A stretch of 64,000 nt of DNA from Enhygromyxa salina. GTDB taxonomy: Bacteria; Myxococcota_A; Polyangia; Nannocystales; Nannocystaceae. How positions within the stretch are numbered: the first letter of the stretch is position 1; each line of letters opens with the position of its first letter. The notes under the pieces were generated by a model. That model searched no databases. It was not told the origin of the DNA and was given only the letters and a program-made list of their open reading frames with translations. The position numbers and the translations under genes were made by a program. Below, piece after piece: positions 34,949 through 42,992 of the stretch. The stretch lies in NCBI RefSeq assembly GCF_000737335.2, contig NZ_JMCC02000025.1, forward strand, positions 21,767-85,766. The letters run 5' to 3'.

Positions 34949-34976
34949 ACGGGCCCTACGGGGCCCGTTGGCTTTT
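34949..34976 (+). terminator. Rho-independent terminator after the SPOR gene
   Basis: acgggccc and gggcccgt form a strong stem around a 4-nt loop and are followed by tggctttt. Confidence 0.82.
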
Positions 34977-34995
34977 AAGCTACAACGCGGGCGCC

Positions 34996-37782
34996 GTGCC
35001 GGCCCCACACAACAGCGCAGATAGCCCGGTGATGCGGCAGTTCCTCGCGATCAAGGGCCGCTATCCCGACGCCATCGTGATGTTCCGAATGGGGGACTTC
35101 TACGAGATGTTCTTCGAGGACGCGGTGACGGTGGGTCCGGTGCTCGACATCGTCGTCACCAGCCGCGACAAGAACGCCGAAGATCCGGTGCCGATGGCGG
35201 GCGTGCCCTACCACGCGATCGGTGGGTACCTGCGGACCTTGGTCGAGCGTGGCTTCAAGGTTGCGATCGTCGAGCAGATGGAGTCGCCCGAGGAGGCGCG
35301 CAAGCGCAAGGGGCCAAACATCGTCCGGCGCGAGGTGGTTCGGGTGGTCACGCCAGGGGCGCTGCTCGACGAAGAGCACCTGCGCGGCGGCGAGCCGAAC
35401 TACTTGGTGTCGCTGATCCCGGGCCCGCGCGGCGCCAGTCTGCTCGATGATGACAGCGCCCCGCCAGCTGCGGCGAAGACCAAGACCAAGACCAAGGCCG
35501 CTGCGGAGCCGCTCGCGGTCGCGCTGGCGGCCCTCGACATCTCGTCGAGCGAGTTCGTGGTGATGGGCTGCAAACGCCTCGACGATCTGCGGGCCGAGCT
35601 CGCGCGCCTGAGCCCCCGCGAGATCTTGGCGCCGCCGGCCACCCACGCGTGGTTGCGGGCCGAGCTTGGACCCGACTGTCCACCGCTCGCGACCCGCGAA
35701 TCGCTCGACGGCGCCGTCGAGCCACGCAGGTTGATCGCGCGGGTGCGGCATCTGTATGAAGAAGGGGGGACCGGGCTCGCGCTGACCGAGATCGAGGCCG
35801 ACGCGGCCGCGACGGCGCTGTCCTACGCCGAGGCCACCCAGCCCGGCCAGACCCTGTTGCTGCACCGGCTGCGCCGGCACGAGCCCAGCCGTCACCTGAT
35901 CCTCGACGAGACCTCGCTGCGCAACCTCGAGATCTACAGGACCGCGCGCGATGGCCAGCGTCGCGGCTCGCTGGTGTGGGCCTGCGATCGAACCCAGACC
36001 TCCATGGGCGCGCGACTGCTGCGGGCGTGGATCGGCGCGCCGCTGCTGGACATCGGGGCGATCGTGGCGCGGCAGCAAGGGATCGCCGCGCTGCTCGGCG
36101 AGTCGCGGCTGCGCGCCGAGCTGCAGTCGCGCCTCAAAGACGTGCGCGACGTGGTCCGGCTGGCTGCGCGCGCGCGCTTGGGGACGATCAGCCCGCGCGA
36201 GCTGGGGGCCCTGCGCGCGAGCCTGCAGGCGGTCCCGAGCTTGGCGACGCTGCTCGCGGAGCTGGGCTCGCGCCGGACGGACAAGCTGCTGCCGGCGATC
36301 CTCGAGCTCGGCGAAGATCGCTTGGCGGACGTGTGCGCCCAGCTCGAGACCACCCTCGTCGACGATCCGCCCTCGGTCGTGCGGGACGGCGGGATGATCC
36401 GGTCGAGCGCGGATCCTGTGTTGGCCGAGCAGCGCGAGCTGGCCGCGGGCGGCCGGGATGCGCTCGCGGCGATCGAGGCGCGCGAGCGCGAGTCGACCGG
36501 CATCACCAGCCTCAAGGTCAAGCACAACAACGTGTTCGGCTACTTCCTCGAGGTGCCGCGGGCCCACATCAAGAAGGTCCCCAGCGGCTGGGTGCGCAAG
36601 CAGACCCTGGTCAACGCCGAGCGCTACGTCACCGAGGAGCTCGCCGGGCTCGAGGCCAAGGTGTTGGGGGCGCAGAGCATCGCGCTCGAGCGCGAGCTCG
36701 AGCTGTTCACGGCGCTGCGCCGATCCGTCAGCGAGGCCGGCGAGCGGCTGGTGACGCTCGGCGACGCGCTGGCGAGCTTGGACGTGCTCGCAGGCTTCGC
36801 CGAGGTCGCCGAGGCCCACGACTATGTTCGGCCCGAGCTGGTCGCGGCGGCCGAGCTCGAGATCTGTGAGGGCCGGCACCCGGTGGTCGAGCGGATGCTC
36901 GGGGCCGGGCGCTTCGTGCCGAATGACACCCAGCTGGTCGCCGGAGCGGCCGCCGAGGGCACACCGGATGGCGCGGGCCCCAGCGCGCGCCTGTGGGTGA
37001 TCACCGGGCCCAACATGGGTGGCAAGAGCACGGTGATGCGCCAGGTCGCCCTGATCACGATCCTCGCGCACGTCGGCAGCTACGTGCCCGCCAAGTCCGC
37101 CCGGATCGGGCTGGTCGATCGCGTGTTCACCCGGGTCGGCGCCGCCGACGACCTCGGCCGGGGCGACAGCACGTTCATGGTCGAGATGCGGGAGACGGCG
37201 CAGATCGTGGCCCAGGCGAGCCCCCGCTCGTTGGTCCTGCTCGACGAGATCGGCCGGGGCACGGCGACCTTTGACGGGCTCGCGCTCGCGTGGGCGATCA
37301 CCGAGCACCTCCACGATCAGGTTGGGTGCCGCGCGATGTTTGCGACCCACTACCATGAGCTGTGCGGCCTCGAGTCCCGGCTCGCCGGGGTCCGCAACGT
37401 CCACGTCGCCGTCCATGAGCACCGCGGTGAGATCGTGTTCTTGCACCGGGTGGAGTCGGGTCCCGCGGGTCGCAGCTATGGCATCCAGGTCGGTCGTCTG
37501 GCGGGGCTGCCGGCTCGGTTGCTGCGCCGGGCCCAGCGGATCCTGGACCGCCTCGAAGCGCAAGAGCGTGCTGCCCCCAGCGCCCAACTAGATCTCTTCG
37601 CTCCACGTGCGGCGCAGACGAGTGAGCCAGACGAAGATCGAGGCCCAGCAGGTGACCCGCGCTCGCTCGCGGCCGCTGACGTGCTCGCGGAGATCGAGGA
37701 CTGCGATCCCGATCGGCTCACACCCCGTGACGCCCACGCGCTGCTCTATCGACTGTGCGATCGCATGCGCGGCCCCGAGTGA
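34996..37782 (+). CDS. mutS: DNA mismatch repair protein MutS
   Basis: MutS finds mismatches and small loops and starts repair with MutL. The 928-aa product has the mismatch-binding domain (VMFRMGDFYEMFFEDA with the FYE motif, then LDIVVTSRDKN), connector and lever domains, and the clamp. The ATPase has Walker A TGPNMGGKST (about residue 671), DDLGRGDSTFMVEM and Walker B SLVLLDEIGRGTATFDG, then MFATHYHEL. It ends with a helix-turn-helix-like tail (LAAADVLAEIEDCDPDRLTPRDAHALLYRL), typical of MutS1. The start is GTG 34996; ATG 35032 would remove part of the conserved N-terminus. A short Lys-Thr run (KTKTKTK) in the connector is low complexity. Confidence 0.96.
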   Translation: MPAPHNSADSPVMRQFLAIKGRYPDAIVMFRMGDFYEMFFEDAVTVGPVLDIVVTSRDKNAEDPVPMAGVPYHAIGGYLRTLVERGFKVAIVEQMESPEEARKRKGPNIVRREVVRVVTPGALLDEEHLRGGEPNYLVSLIPGPRGASLLDDDSAPPAAAKTKTKTKAAAEPLAVALAALDISSSEFVVMGCKRLDDLRAELARLSPREILAPPATHAWLRAELGPDCPPLATRESLDGAVEPRRLIARVRHLYEEGGTGLALTEIEADAAATALSYAEATQPGQTLLLHRLRRHEPSRHLILDETSLRNLEIYRTARDGQRRGSLVWACDRTQTSMGARLLRAWIGAPLLDIGAIVARQQGIAALLGESRLRAELQSRLKDVRDVVRLAARARLGTISPRELGALRASLQAVPSLATLLAELGSRRTDKLLPAILELGEDRLADVCAQLETTLVDDPPSVVRDGGMIRSSADPVLAEQRELAAGGRDALAAIEARERESTGITSLKVKHNNVFGYFLEVPRAHIKKVPSGWVRKQTLVNAERYVTEELAGLEAKVLGAQSIALERELELFTALRRSVSEAGERLVTLGDALASLDVLAGFAEVAEAHDYVRPELVAAAELEICEGRHPVVERMLGAGRFVPNDTQLVAGAAAEGTPDGAGPSARLWVITGPNMGGKSTVMRQVALITILAHVGSYVPAKSARIGLVDRVFTRVGAADDLGRGDSTFMVEMRETAQIVAQASPRSLVLLDEIGRGTATFDGLALAWAITEHLHDQVGCRAMFATHYHELCGLESRLAGVRNVHVAVHEHRGEIVFLHRVESGPAGRSYGIQVGRLAGLPARLLRRAQRILDRLEAQERAAPSAQLDLFAPRAAQTSEPDEDRGPAGDPRSLAAADVLAEIEDCDPDRLTPRDAHALLYRLCDRMRGPE

Positions 37783-37914
37783 CGAGGTCGCCTGGGTGCC
37801 GAGCTCCGCCGCGCGGCACCCGTGGTTTGGCGCAACCGCCCGCGGCAATTGAAAAAAACATATCTGGACCATCCGTTAGGCGTGTTAGATTGCCGCCGCG
37901 ACCCGGAGAGACAA

Positions 37915-38688
37915 ATGCGAAAGTTCCCCTTAATTACGACCACGTTCGTTGGACTCGCGCTGACCCTGAGCTTCGCTGCTTGTGACGGCGGCGATGATGG
38001 AAGCGACACGCAGGCGGACGCGACCACTGGTGACGGCGACGGCGACGGCGACACTGGCGATGGCGATACCAGTGGTGATGGCGACGGCGACCCGACGGGG
38101 GGCGAGTGCTTCCCGCAGCCGGCGATCTGCGAGCAGTTCGTCCGCTGCATCGGTGCGTTGGTCCCCGGCCAAGCAGAGACCGTCGAGGCGCAATACGGCG
38201 CGGAGGGTTCGTGCTGGTGCGGCACCAGTGAAGCGGCCCAGAAGTGCTACGACACCTGCGGCGCGGAAGTGGAGAAGGCCCTGGCCTCCAATCCCACGGA
38301 GAGCCAGTGTCACGAGAATGTCTGCCCGATCGAGGATCTCAACCCCGACGAGCCCTACGGACCGATCGTGGACGGAAGCTGTTCGGACTACATCGGCCCG
38401 CAGGGTGATCCGATCGCCCAGACGCCATTCAGCAGCCCGCTGGGTATCCCGGGTGGGTTCTGTGCGCCGGCTTGTTCTGGGCTCGCGGACTACTGCCCCG
38501 GTCACAAGCAGACTTCGGCCCAGGGCACCTGCTACCTCGTCGGCCAGGACGACAACTTCTGCGTCGCTCGCTGCTACGTGAACTCGGAGTTCCTTGGCGG
38601 TCACCAGTGCCAGTGCGGCGCGACCTGCCAGCCGCAGGGTAGCCCCGACGGCGAAGGCCAAATGCGCGGCCTGTGCACGTTCGAGTGA
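37915..38688 (+). CDS. Cys-rich lipoprotein with GDGDGD stalk
   Basis: The 257-aa product starts MRKFPLITTTFVGLALTLSFAAC, a lipoprotein signal. It continues with an Asp/Gly/Thr low-complexity stalk (GDGDGDGDTGDGDTSGDGDGD) and then a domain with about 20 Cys, e.g. CFPQPAICEQFVRC, CWCGTSEAAQKCYDTC and CQCGATCQ. It should sit on an outer leaflet with the Cys-rich domain exposed. The stalk is a clade-typical feature of these myxobacteria. ATG 37915 has cggagag 6-9 bp ahead; the frame extends 31 codons upstream without signal. The function is unknown. Three in-frame TGA codons, 12 bp apart, mark the end. Confidence 0.82.
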   Translation: MRKFPLITTTFVGLALTLSFAACDGGDDGSDTQADATTGDGDGDGDTGDGDTSGDGDGDPTGGECFPQPAICEQFVRCIGALVPGQAETVEAQYGAEGSCWCGTSEAAQKCYDTCGAEVEKALASNPTESQCHENVCPIEDLNPDEPYGPIVDGSCSDYIGPQGDPIAQTPFSSPLGIPGGFCAPACSGLADYCPGHKQTSAQGTCYLVGQDDNFCVARCYVNSEFLGGHQCQCGATCQPQGSPDGEGQMRGLCTFE

Positions 38689-38716
38689 GCTACCCAGTGA
38701 GCTACCCAGTGAGCTA
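38686..38716 (+). repeat. 12-bp tandem repeat duplicating the stop codon
   Basis: tgagctacccag occurs twice and is followed by tgagctagg, so in-frame TGA stops lie at 38686, 38698 and 38710. Confidence 0.85.
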
Positions 38717-38789
38717 GGACGCTCCGCTCGCGGGCGTCTCAGCGAAGACCTTCGGGTCAACTGACGGAGCGTGACGCACCGCGTCCAGC

Positions 38790-38846
38790 AGCGCCGACCC
38801 CAACTCAGGAGGGGCCGGCGCTGTCTCGTGTTGGGCCTTTCGGCCC
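38790..38846 (+). terminator. Terminator-like double hairpin
   Basis: agcgccgacccc pairs with ggggccggcgct (one mismatch, loop aactcagga), and a second hairpin gggcc-tttc-ggccc follows at 38833-38846. There is no long T run. Confidence 0.5.
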
Positions 38847-38868
38847 GTCGTATTAGAATCGTGCTGGC

Positions 38869-40752
38869 ATGACCCGCACCCGCACTTGCTCCGCCGCCGC
38901 GCTCTTGCTGAGCGCCCTCGCGGGGTGTGGGCCGGCGCCCGAGCCCGAGCCCGAGCCCGAGCCGATCCCCGTCACCGAGCTCAGGCCGGGGATCGTGCTG
39001 CGCGGTGGCGACTATGCAGACTTCGACGATCACTTGGTCGAGCTGATCGTCCACGAGGGGCACGTCTACGTCGCCAACAGCAGCCTTGGCGTCGCCGCGA
39101 TGCGGCTCGAAGACGACGGCGGCGTGACGCTGACCGACGCGGGCTCGTTGCCGTCGACCCTGCGGCGTTGCACGTCGGTGGCGGTGCACGCCAAGTCGGA
39201 CACGCTCTACTGCGGATCCGACTCACCCATGGGCACGGACGGTCCAGTGGTCGAGGTCTACGACATCTCGACCCCCGGGGTGGTGACCTGGCGCGGCGCC
39301 TTTGACCTCGAGAAGGTCGCGATTCGCGATCTGGCGGTCGTGGGTGATCAGCTGTTGATCCAGCAATTCGACGATGGCATCTGGACCGCCCAGATCGGCT
39401 CTGAAGGCCTGCTCTCGCAGTTGAGCGACACGGGGATCGTTGGCAACGCGCGGGTCAGCGTGGGTGTCGGCGGCGAAGTTGTCACCTTGTTTGCGGATCC
39501 AGACGGGCACGGTGCGCAGCTGCGTCTGCTCGATCCCACCACGTGGACCGAGCTCGATCGGCTTGCGCTCACCGGACCCGCGCTGGGCCTCAGCGCTGAC
39601 GCCGAAGGCGGAGCTCGGGTCGCCGTGGGTCTGGGCTCGGGCGGGATGGCGCTGGTCAGCGTAGAGGATCACGCGCTCACGCTCGAGCACACGCTCGAGC
39701 CACCCGCGGTCGTCACCACCGGCTTGCTCGCGGGCGACCTGGCGATCGCCGTGACGCTCAGCGGGGTGTTCGCGTGGGACTTCGCGGCGGCCTCGTCCGA
39801 CGGCGAGCCGCGACTGTTCGGGTTTGGGCCCGCGGCCATGTTGGGTCACGAGCGGGCTGGCAACATGCTCCACGGCGTCCTCCACGAGGGCGAGGTGCTG
39901 ACCTCGGATTGGCTGTGGGTGGAGCGGTGGGCGCTCGATCCGGCCGGCGACGTGCTCGAGCTCGACGTGCCGCGTGGCGTCTACGTGCAGCCCGAGGGCC
40001 CGGTCCGCTGGCGGATGCGCAACCCCGGTCCGATCGCGCTGCGGGCCGAGCTCTGGTTCGATCGGCGGCCCGTGTGGAGCGGCGAGCTCGAGGCTTGGGA
40101 AGTCATCGACGTCGACATCCCCGTCGAGCTGCGCGCGCGGGTCCTCGCGGACGACGAGCCCAACACCCGCCTGATCGTGCGCGTCTACGATCCCAAGGTG
40201 CCGAGCGTGGGGGAGCCCGTGTCCAGCACCGTGCTGGTCATCGCGCAGCGCGAGGTCGACGATCCGATGCCGCCCGCGACCGGCGACGTGTTTCCGACCC
40301 TGACCCTGGCCAACGTCGACCACGAGATCTACACGATGCCAACTCCAGAGGGCAGCCAGACCATCTGGTTTTGGCCCGACTGCGCGCTGATGTGGCCGCA
40401 GCTCGAGGACCTGGCGTGGCTCGGCCGCGAAGGCTGGGACCTTGGCCGTGGCGAGCCGATCATGCTGGGTTCCTTCGATCCCAAGCAAGACGGCTTCGCC
40501 AACCGCTGGGCGCTCGACGGCGCGAGCTTCGGCCTGTGGGGCGTGGCCGCGCCCGAGCTCGGCGACGCCAACGACTTCATCGACGACGAGGACATCTACA
40601 TGCCCTTCTTCATCCCCACGATGCCCGGCGACGCGATGCCGACGGACTACGTGATGGACGGGCAGGGCGTGATCTTGTCGATCGAGCGAATGTACCGCGG
40701 GCCTTGGACGCTGGCGGTTCCGTGGCCCTGGACCGCCGATGCCTCGCCGTAA
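38869..40752 (+). CDS. Large lipoprotein with beta-propeller-like and thioredoxin-like parts
   Basis: The 627-aa product has the lipoprotein signal MTRTRTCSAAALLLSALAGC and a Pro/Glu linker (PEPEPEPEPIP). Residues ~40-330 are WD/LVIVD-like beta repeats (HVYVANSSLGVAAMRLEDDGG, VEVYDISTPGVVTWRG, LLIQQFDDGIWTAQI), suggesting a propeller. A beta-sandwich follows, and the last ~170 residues (VFPTLTLANVDHEIYTMPTPEGSQTIWFWPDC, then a late FFIPTMPGDAMPTDYVMDGQGVIL) look like a thioredoxin/AhpC fold, with PDC in place of a CxxC. Such mosaics are frequent in myxobacteria; the function is unknown. Its stop overlaps the start of the EVE gene by 14 bp. Confidence 0.72.
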   Translation: MTRTRTCSAAALLLSALAGCGPAPEPEPEPEPIPVTELRPGIVLRGGDYADFDDHLVELIVHEGHVYVANSSLGVAAMRLEDDGGVTLTDAGSLPSTLRRCTSVAVHAKSDTLYCGSDSPMGTDGPVVEVYDISTPGVVTWRGAFDLEKVAIRDLAVVGDQLLIQQFDDGIWTAQIGSEGLLSQLSDTGIVGNARVSVGVGGEVVTLFADPDGHGAQLRLLDPTTWTELDRLALTGPALGLSADAEGGARVAVGLGSGGMALVSVEDHALTLEHTLEPPAVVTTGLLAGDLAIAVTLSGVFAWDFAAASSDGEPRLFGFGPAAMLGHERAGNMLHGVLHEGEVLTSDWLWVERWALDPAGDVLELDVPRGVYVQPEGPVRWRMRNPGPIALRAELWFDRRPVWSGELEAWEVIDVDIPVELRARVLADDEPNTRLIVRVYDPKVPSVGEPVSSTVLVIAQREVDDPMPPATGDVFPTLTLANVDHEIYTMPTPEGSQTIWFWPDCALMWPQLEDLAWLGREGWDLGRGEPIMLGSFDPKQDGFANRWALDGASFGLWGVAAPELGDANDFIDDEDIYMPFFIPTMPGDAMPTDYVMDGQGVILSIERMYRGPWTLAVPWPWTADASP

Positions 40753-41233
40753 ACGACGCTACTGGTTGATGAAGACCGAGCCGGACGTGTACTCGATCGA
40801 CGATCTCGAGCGCGCGGGGCAAGGTGAGTGGGAGGGCGTCCGCAGCTACCAGGCTCGCAACTTCATGCGCGACGACATGGCCGTCGGCGATCTGGTCTTG
40901 TTTTATCACTCCAACGCGAAGCCGCCGGGTGTCGCGGGCGTCGCCAGGATCGCTGCGGAGGCGTACCCCGATCATCACGCCTTCGACCCCGACTCCAACT
41001 ACTACGACCCGAAGAGCGATCCCGACGATCCGCGTTGGTGGATGGTTGACGTGGCCTTCGTCGAGAAGCTGCCCGAGCTGGTCAGCCTCGATACGCTCAA
41101 AGCCGAGGCCAATGGGCCGCTGGCGGGCATGTTGGTGGTCCGCCGGGGCCAGCGGCTGTCAATTCAGCCCGTCGACAAAGCTCACTTCGCTCGGGTCTTG
41201 CAACTGGGCCAGGCAAACACCCGGGTCCGCTGA
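40739..41233 (+). CDS. EVE domain protein
   Basis: The 164-aa protein is a stand-alone EVE domain. It opens RYWLMKTEPDVYSIDDLERAGQGEWEGVRSYQARNFMRDDMAVGDLVLFYHS, with the family pieces KTEP-x-x-YS, W-x-GVR-x-Y-x-A-x-NF and GD-x-x-x-FYHS. It continues GVAGVARIAAEAYPD and ends in a helical tail. EVE proteins belong to the PUA-like superfamily and recognise modified bases in DNA or RNA, and similar domains occur in defence systems. Here there are no restriction genes nearby, so a housekeeping role is more likely. The ATG at 40739 overlaps the previous gene by 14 bp. Confidence 0.93.
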   Translation: MPRRKRRYWLMKTEPDVYSIDDLERAGQGEWEGVRSYQARNFMRDDMAVGDLVLFYHSNAKPPGVAGVARIAAEAYPDHHAFDPDSNYYDPKSDPDDPRWWMVDVAFVEKLPELVSLDTLKAEANGPLAGMLVVRRGQRLSIQPVDKAHFARVLQLGQANTRVR

Positions 41234-41263
41234 GTGTGGTACGTTCCGGCCCCGGAGCCAGGC

Positions 41264-42286
41264 ATGAAGCGTTCGATCTGTGCAACTCTCGTCCTCTTGG
41301 TAGGTGTCAGCGTTCAAACCGGCTGCGAACGCGGCGGTAACACGCAGGCCCCTGATGTCGGCAACGAAGAAACGCTCGTGGGTGCCCGCGAGTCGTATGA
41401 CACCGAGGACGAGGAGTCGGCCCTCAACGAGAGCTACGGCGCCCGTCCCGAGCTTCCGCCGGTCCAAAAGCCCGTCGAAAAGTGCACCGGCAAGGGCAAG
41501 GCCCGCGAGTGCAGCATGGTCGACCCCCAGCCCGAGGTCACCGCGGCCCGGGGCGCGCGCGCGATCATCGGTCGGTTCCGCTGGGGCATGGACATCAAGA
41601 CGGTCATGGCGCAGCTCGAGAAGGACATCGAGGACGAGTACGCCGAGCTGCAGGCCAAGACCAAGGACCCGATGCAGCAGGACAAGAACCGCGAGTGGAA
41701 GCGCGAGGCGATCGGTGAGATCACCAAGAACCACGTGCGCTTCGAGACCGCCGCCCACCATCGCTGGGGCGTCTCGCTGATCGGTCACGAGTTCAAGGAC
41801 AACGACAACGAAGAGATGATCTGGATCAAGTCGCCAACCCTGAAGAAGTTCTACTTCTTCAAGGGCGGTGACCTCTACAAGATCGTCTACGCCTACGGCA
41901 CCCAGGCGTGGCCAGGCCTGACCTACCAGCAGATCCTGGACGAGAAGTTCAAGACTTGGTTCGGCTCCAGCCCAGAAGCCAAGGCGGAGTTCGACGAGGA
42001 AACCCAGATCAAGCTGATCGACTACGTGCAGTGGAACACGACTGACGGCGATCGCGTCCGCGCGTTCGACATGACCGCCGTGCACGGCGCGTTCGTGGTC
42101 TCGATTGTTCAGGGCGAGTCCGAGGACGAATACGGCGCGCGATTGCCAACCGGCCTCGAGAGCAGCGACTTCACCGATGACGTCTCCGACGTGCTTGGTG
42201 GCAGCGACATCTGCTACGACGCCGAGGGCAACATGATCGAGGACCCGGAGAAGTGCAAAAAGATCCGCGGCGACCTCGACATTTAG
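41264..42286 (+). CDS. Lipoprotein of unknown function
   Basis: The 340-aa product begins MKRSICATLVLLVGVSVQTGC, a lipoprotein signal, with GGAG 6 bp ahead of ATG 41264. It continues with an acidic spacer and a mainly alpha/beta soluble domain: FRWGMDIKTVMAQLEKDIEDEYAEL, HRWGVSLIGHEFKDND, FYFFKGGDLYKIVYAYG, then DICYDAEGNMIEDPEKCKKI at the end. This looks like a periplasmic substrate-binding or chaperone-like fold but matches nothing I recognise. A single copy of repeat family A starts about 5 bp after its TAG stop. Confidence 0.72.
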   Translation: MKRSICATLVLLVGVSVQTGCERGGNTQAPDVGNEETLVGARESYDTEDEESALNESYGARPELPPVQKPVEKCTGKGKARECSMVDPQPEVTAARGARAIIGRFRWGMDIKTVMAQLEKDIEDEYAELQAKTKDPMQQDKNREWKREAIGEITKNHVRFETAAHHRWGVSLIGHEFKDNDNEEMIWIKSPTLKKFYFFKGGDLYKIVYAYGTQAWPGLTYQQILDEKFKTWFGSSPEAKAEFDEETQIKLIDYVQWNTTDGDRVRAFDMTAVHGAFVVSIVQGESEDEYGARLPTGLESSDFTDDVSDVLGGSDICYDAEGNMIEDPEKCKKIRGDLDI

Positions 42287-42290
42287 GTTA

Positions 42291-42395
42291 GACCCCCACA
42301 TCCGCTTTCGCACTTCGCGGTCACTCGCTTCGCTCGCTCCCAACGGGCTAGCTGTATGCGGGGGCATGTGTGGCCCCCTAGGAGGGGGCTCCTTC
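42291..42395 (+). repeat. Repeat family A, single copy
   Basis: gacccccacatccgctttcgcacttcgcggtcactcgcttcgctcgctcccaa... and atgtgtggccccctaggagggggctcc match the 112-bp units at 12333-12664. The hairpin GCCCCCT-agg-AGGGGGC is perfect. It begins 4 bp after the stop codon of the lipoprotein gene. Confidence 0.9.
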
Positions 42396-42458
42396 TGGGC
42401 GTTGGTGCTCGGGAGTTTCCGGTCCCCGACTGCGTGGCGGTTGGCTCTGGATGGATGG

Positions 42459-42612
42459 GTTGGCTGCGCTGACCGGTGGGCGCTTCCGTCCGCGTGGAGG
42501 GTTGGCTGCGCTGACCGGTGGGCGCTTTCGTCTGCGTGGCGACTTGGCTGCGCTGACGGGTGGGCGCTTTCGTCTGCGTGGCGACTTGGCTGCGCCACAC
42601 AGTGGGGGCGCT
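42459..42612 (+). repeat. Tandem array with 42-bp period
   Basis: Units start at 42459, 42501, 42543 and 42585 (exact 42-bp spacing), each beginning (g/c)ttggctgcgctgac(c/g)ggtgggcgctt(c/t)cgt. The fourth is partial and diverged. The array follows a family A copy, as the 85-bp array does at 12662. Confidence 0.9.
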
Positions 42613-42626
42613 TCCTCTCGAGTCGG

Positions 42627-42977
42627 CTAGCGCCAGCCGTCTCGGTGGGCGGCGCGCTCGAGTAGCGCGGCGCCAAGGGTGACGGTGACGACGGCCAGGA
42701 TGCCGAGGGCCAGGGCTGGCCAGGGGCCTGCGCCCGGCGCCAGGAGCTCGAGGGTCAAGAGCGCGGCGAAGGTGCACAGGCCCACGCCAAGCGCGACCAT
42801 GCCCCGGAACCTCAGCTCGGCGGGGGGCAGCAATTCGAAGCGTCGGTACCAGAGGTGGCGGCGCAGCTGGGCTTGGGCGAACTCGGTGTCGAACGCGAGG
42901 GCGCTGCCGATCAACAGGACGAACACCAGCGCCAAGACGATGAGGGCGCTCGTATTGTCAGCCAGAATTCCAAGCAT
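42627..42977 (-). CDS. Small membrane protein, third gene of the PBP1A operon
   Basis: The 116-aa product has three hydrophobic segments (LIVLALVFVLLIGSALAF, GMVALGVGLCTFAALLTLELL, ALALGILAVVTVTLGAALL). Between the first two lies a basic, aromatic loop (RRHLWYRRFELLPPAELRFR). No family is recognised. It starts 15 bp after the PBP1A stop on the same strand and is probably translated from the same mRNA; the basic loop would face the cytoplasm. Confidence 0.65.
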   Translation of the reverse strand: MLGILADNTSALIVLALVFVLLIGSALAFDTEFAQAQLRRHLWYRRFELLPPAELRFRGMVALGVGLCTFAALLTLELLAPGAGPWPALALGILAVVTVTLGAALLERAAHRDGWR

Positions 42978-42992
42978 GGGAGGATCGGGGGG

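Noticed and set aside
34975..37587. 870-codon open frame antisense to mutS
   Set aside because: MutS is unmistakable on the plus strand; the antisense peptide shows only compositional bias.
40739..41233. EVE protein as part of a restriction or defence system
   Set aside because: No McrBC, methylase or other defence gene is near; neighbours are lipoprotein genes.
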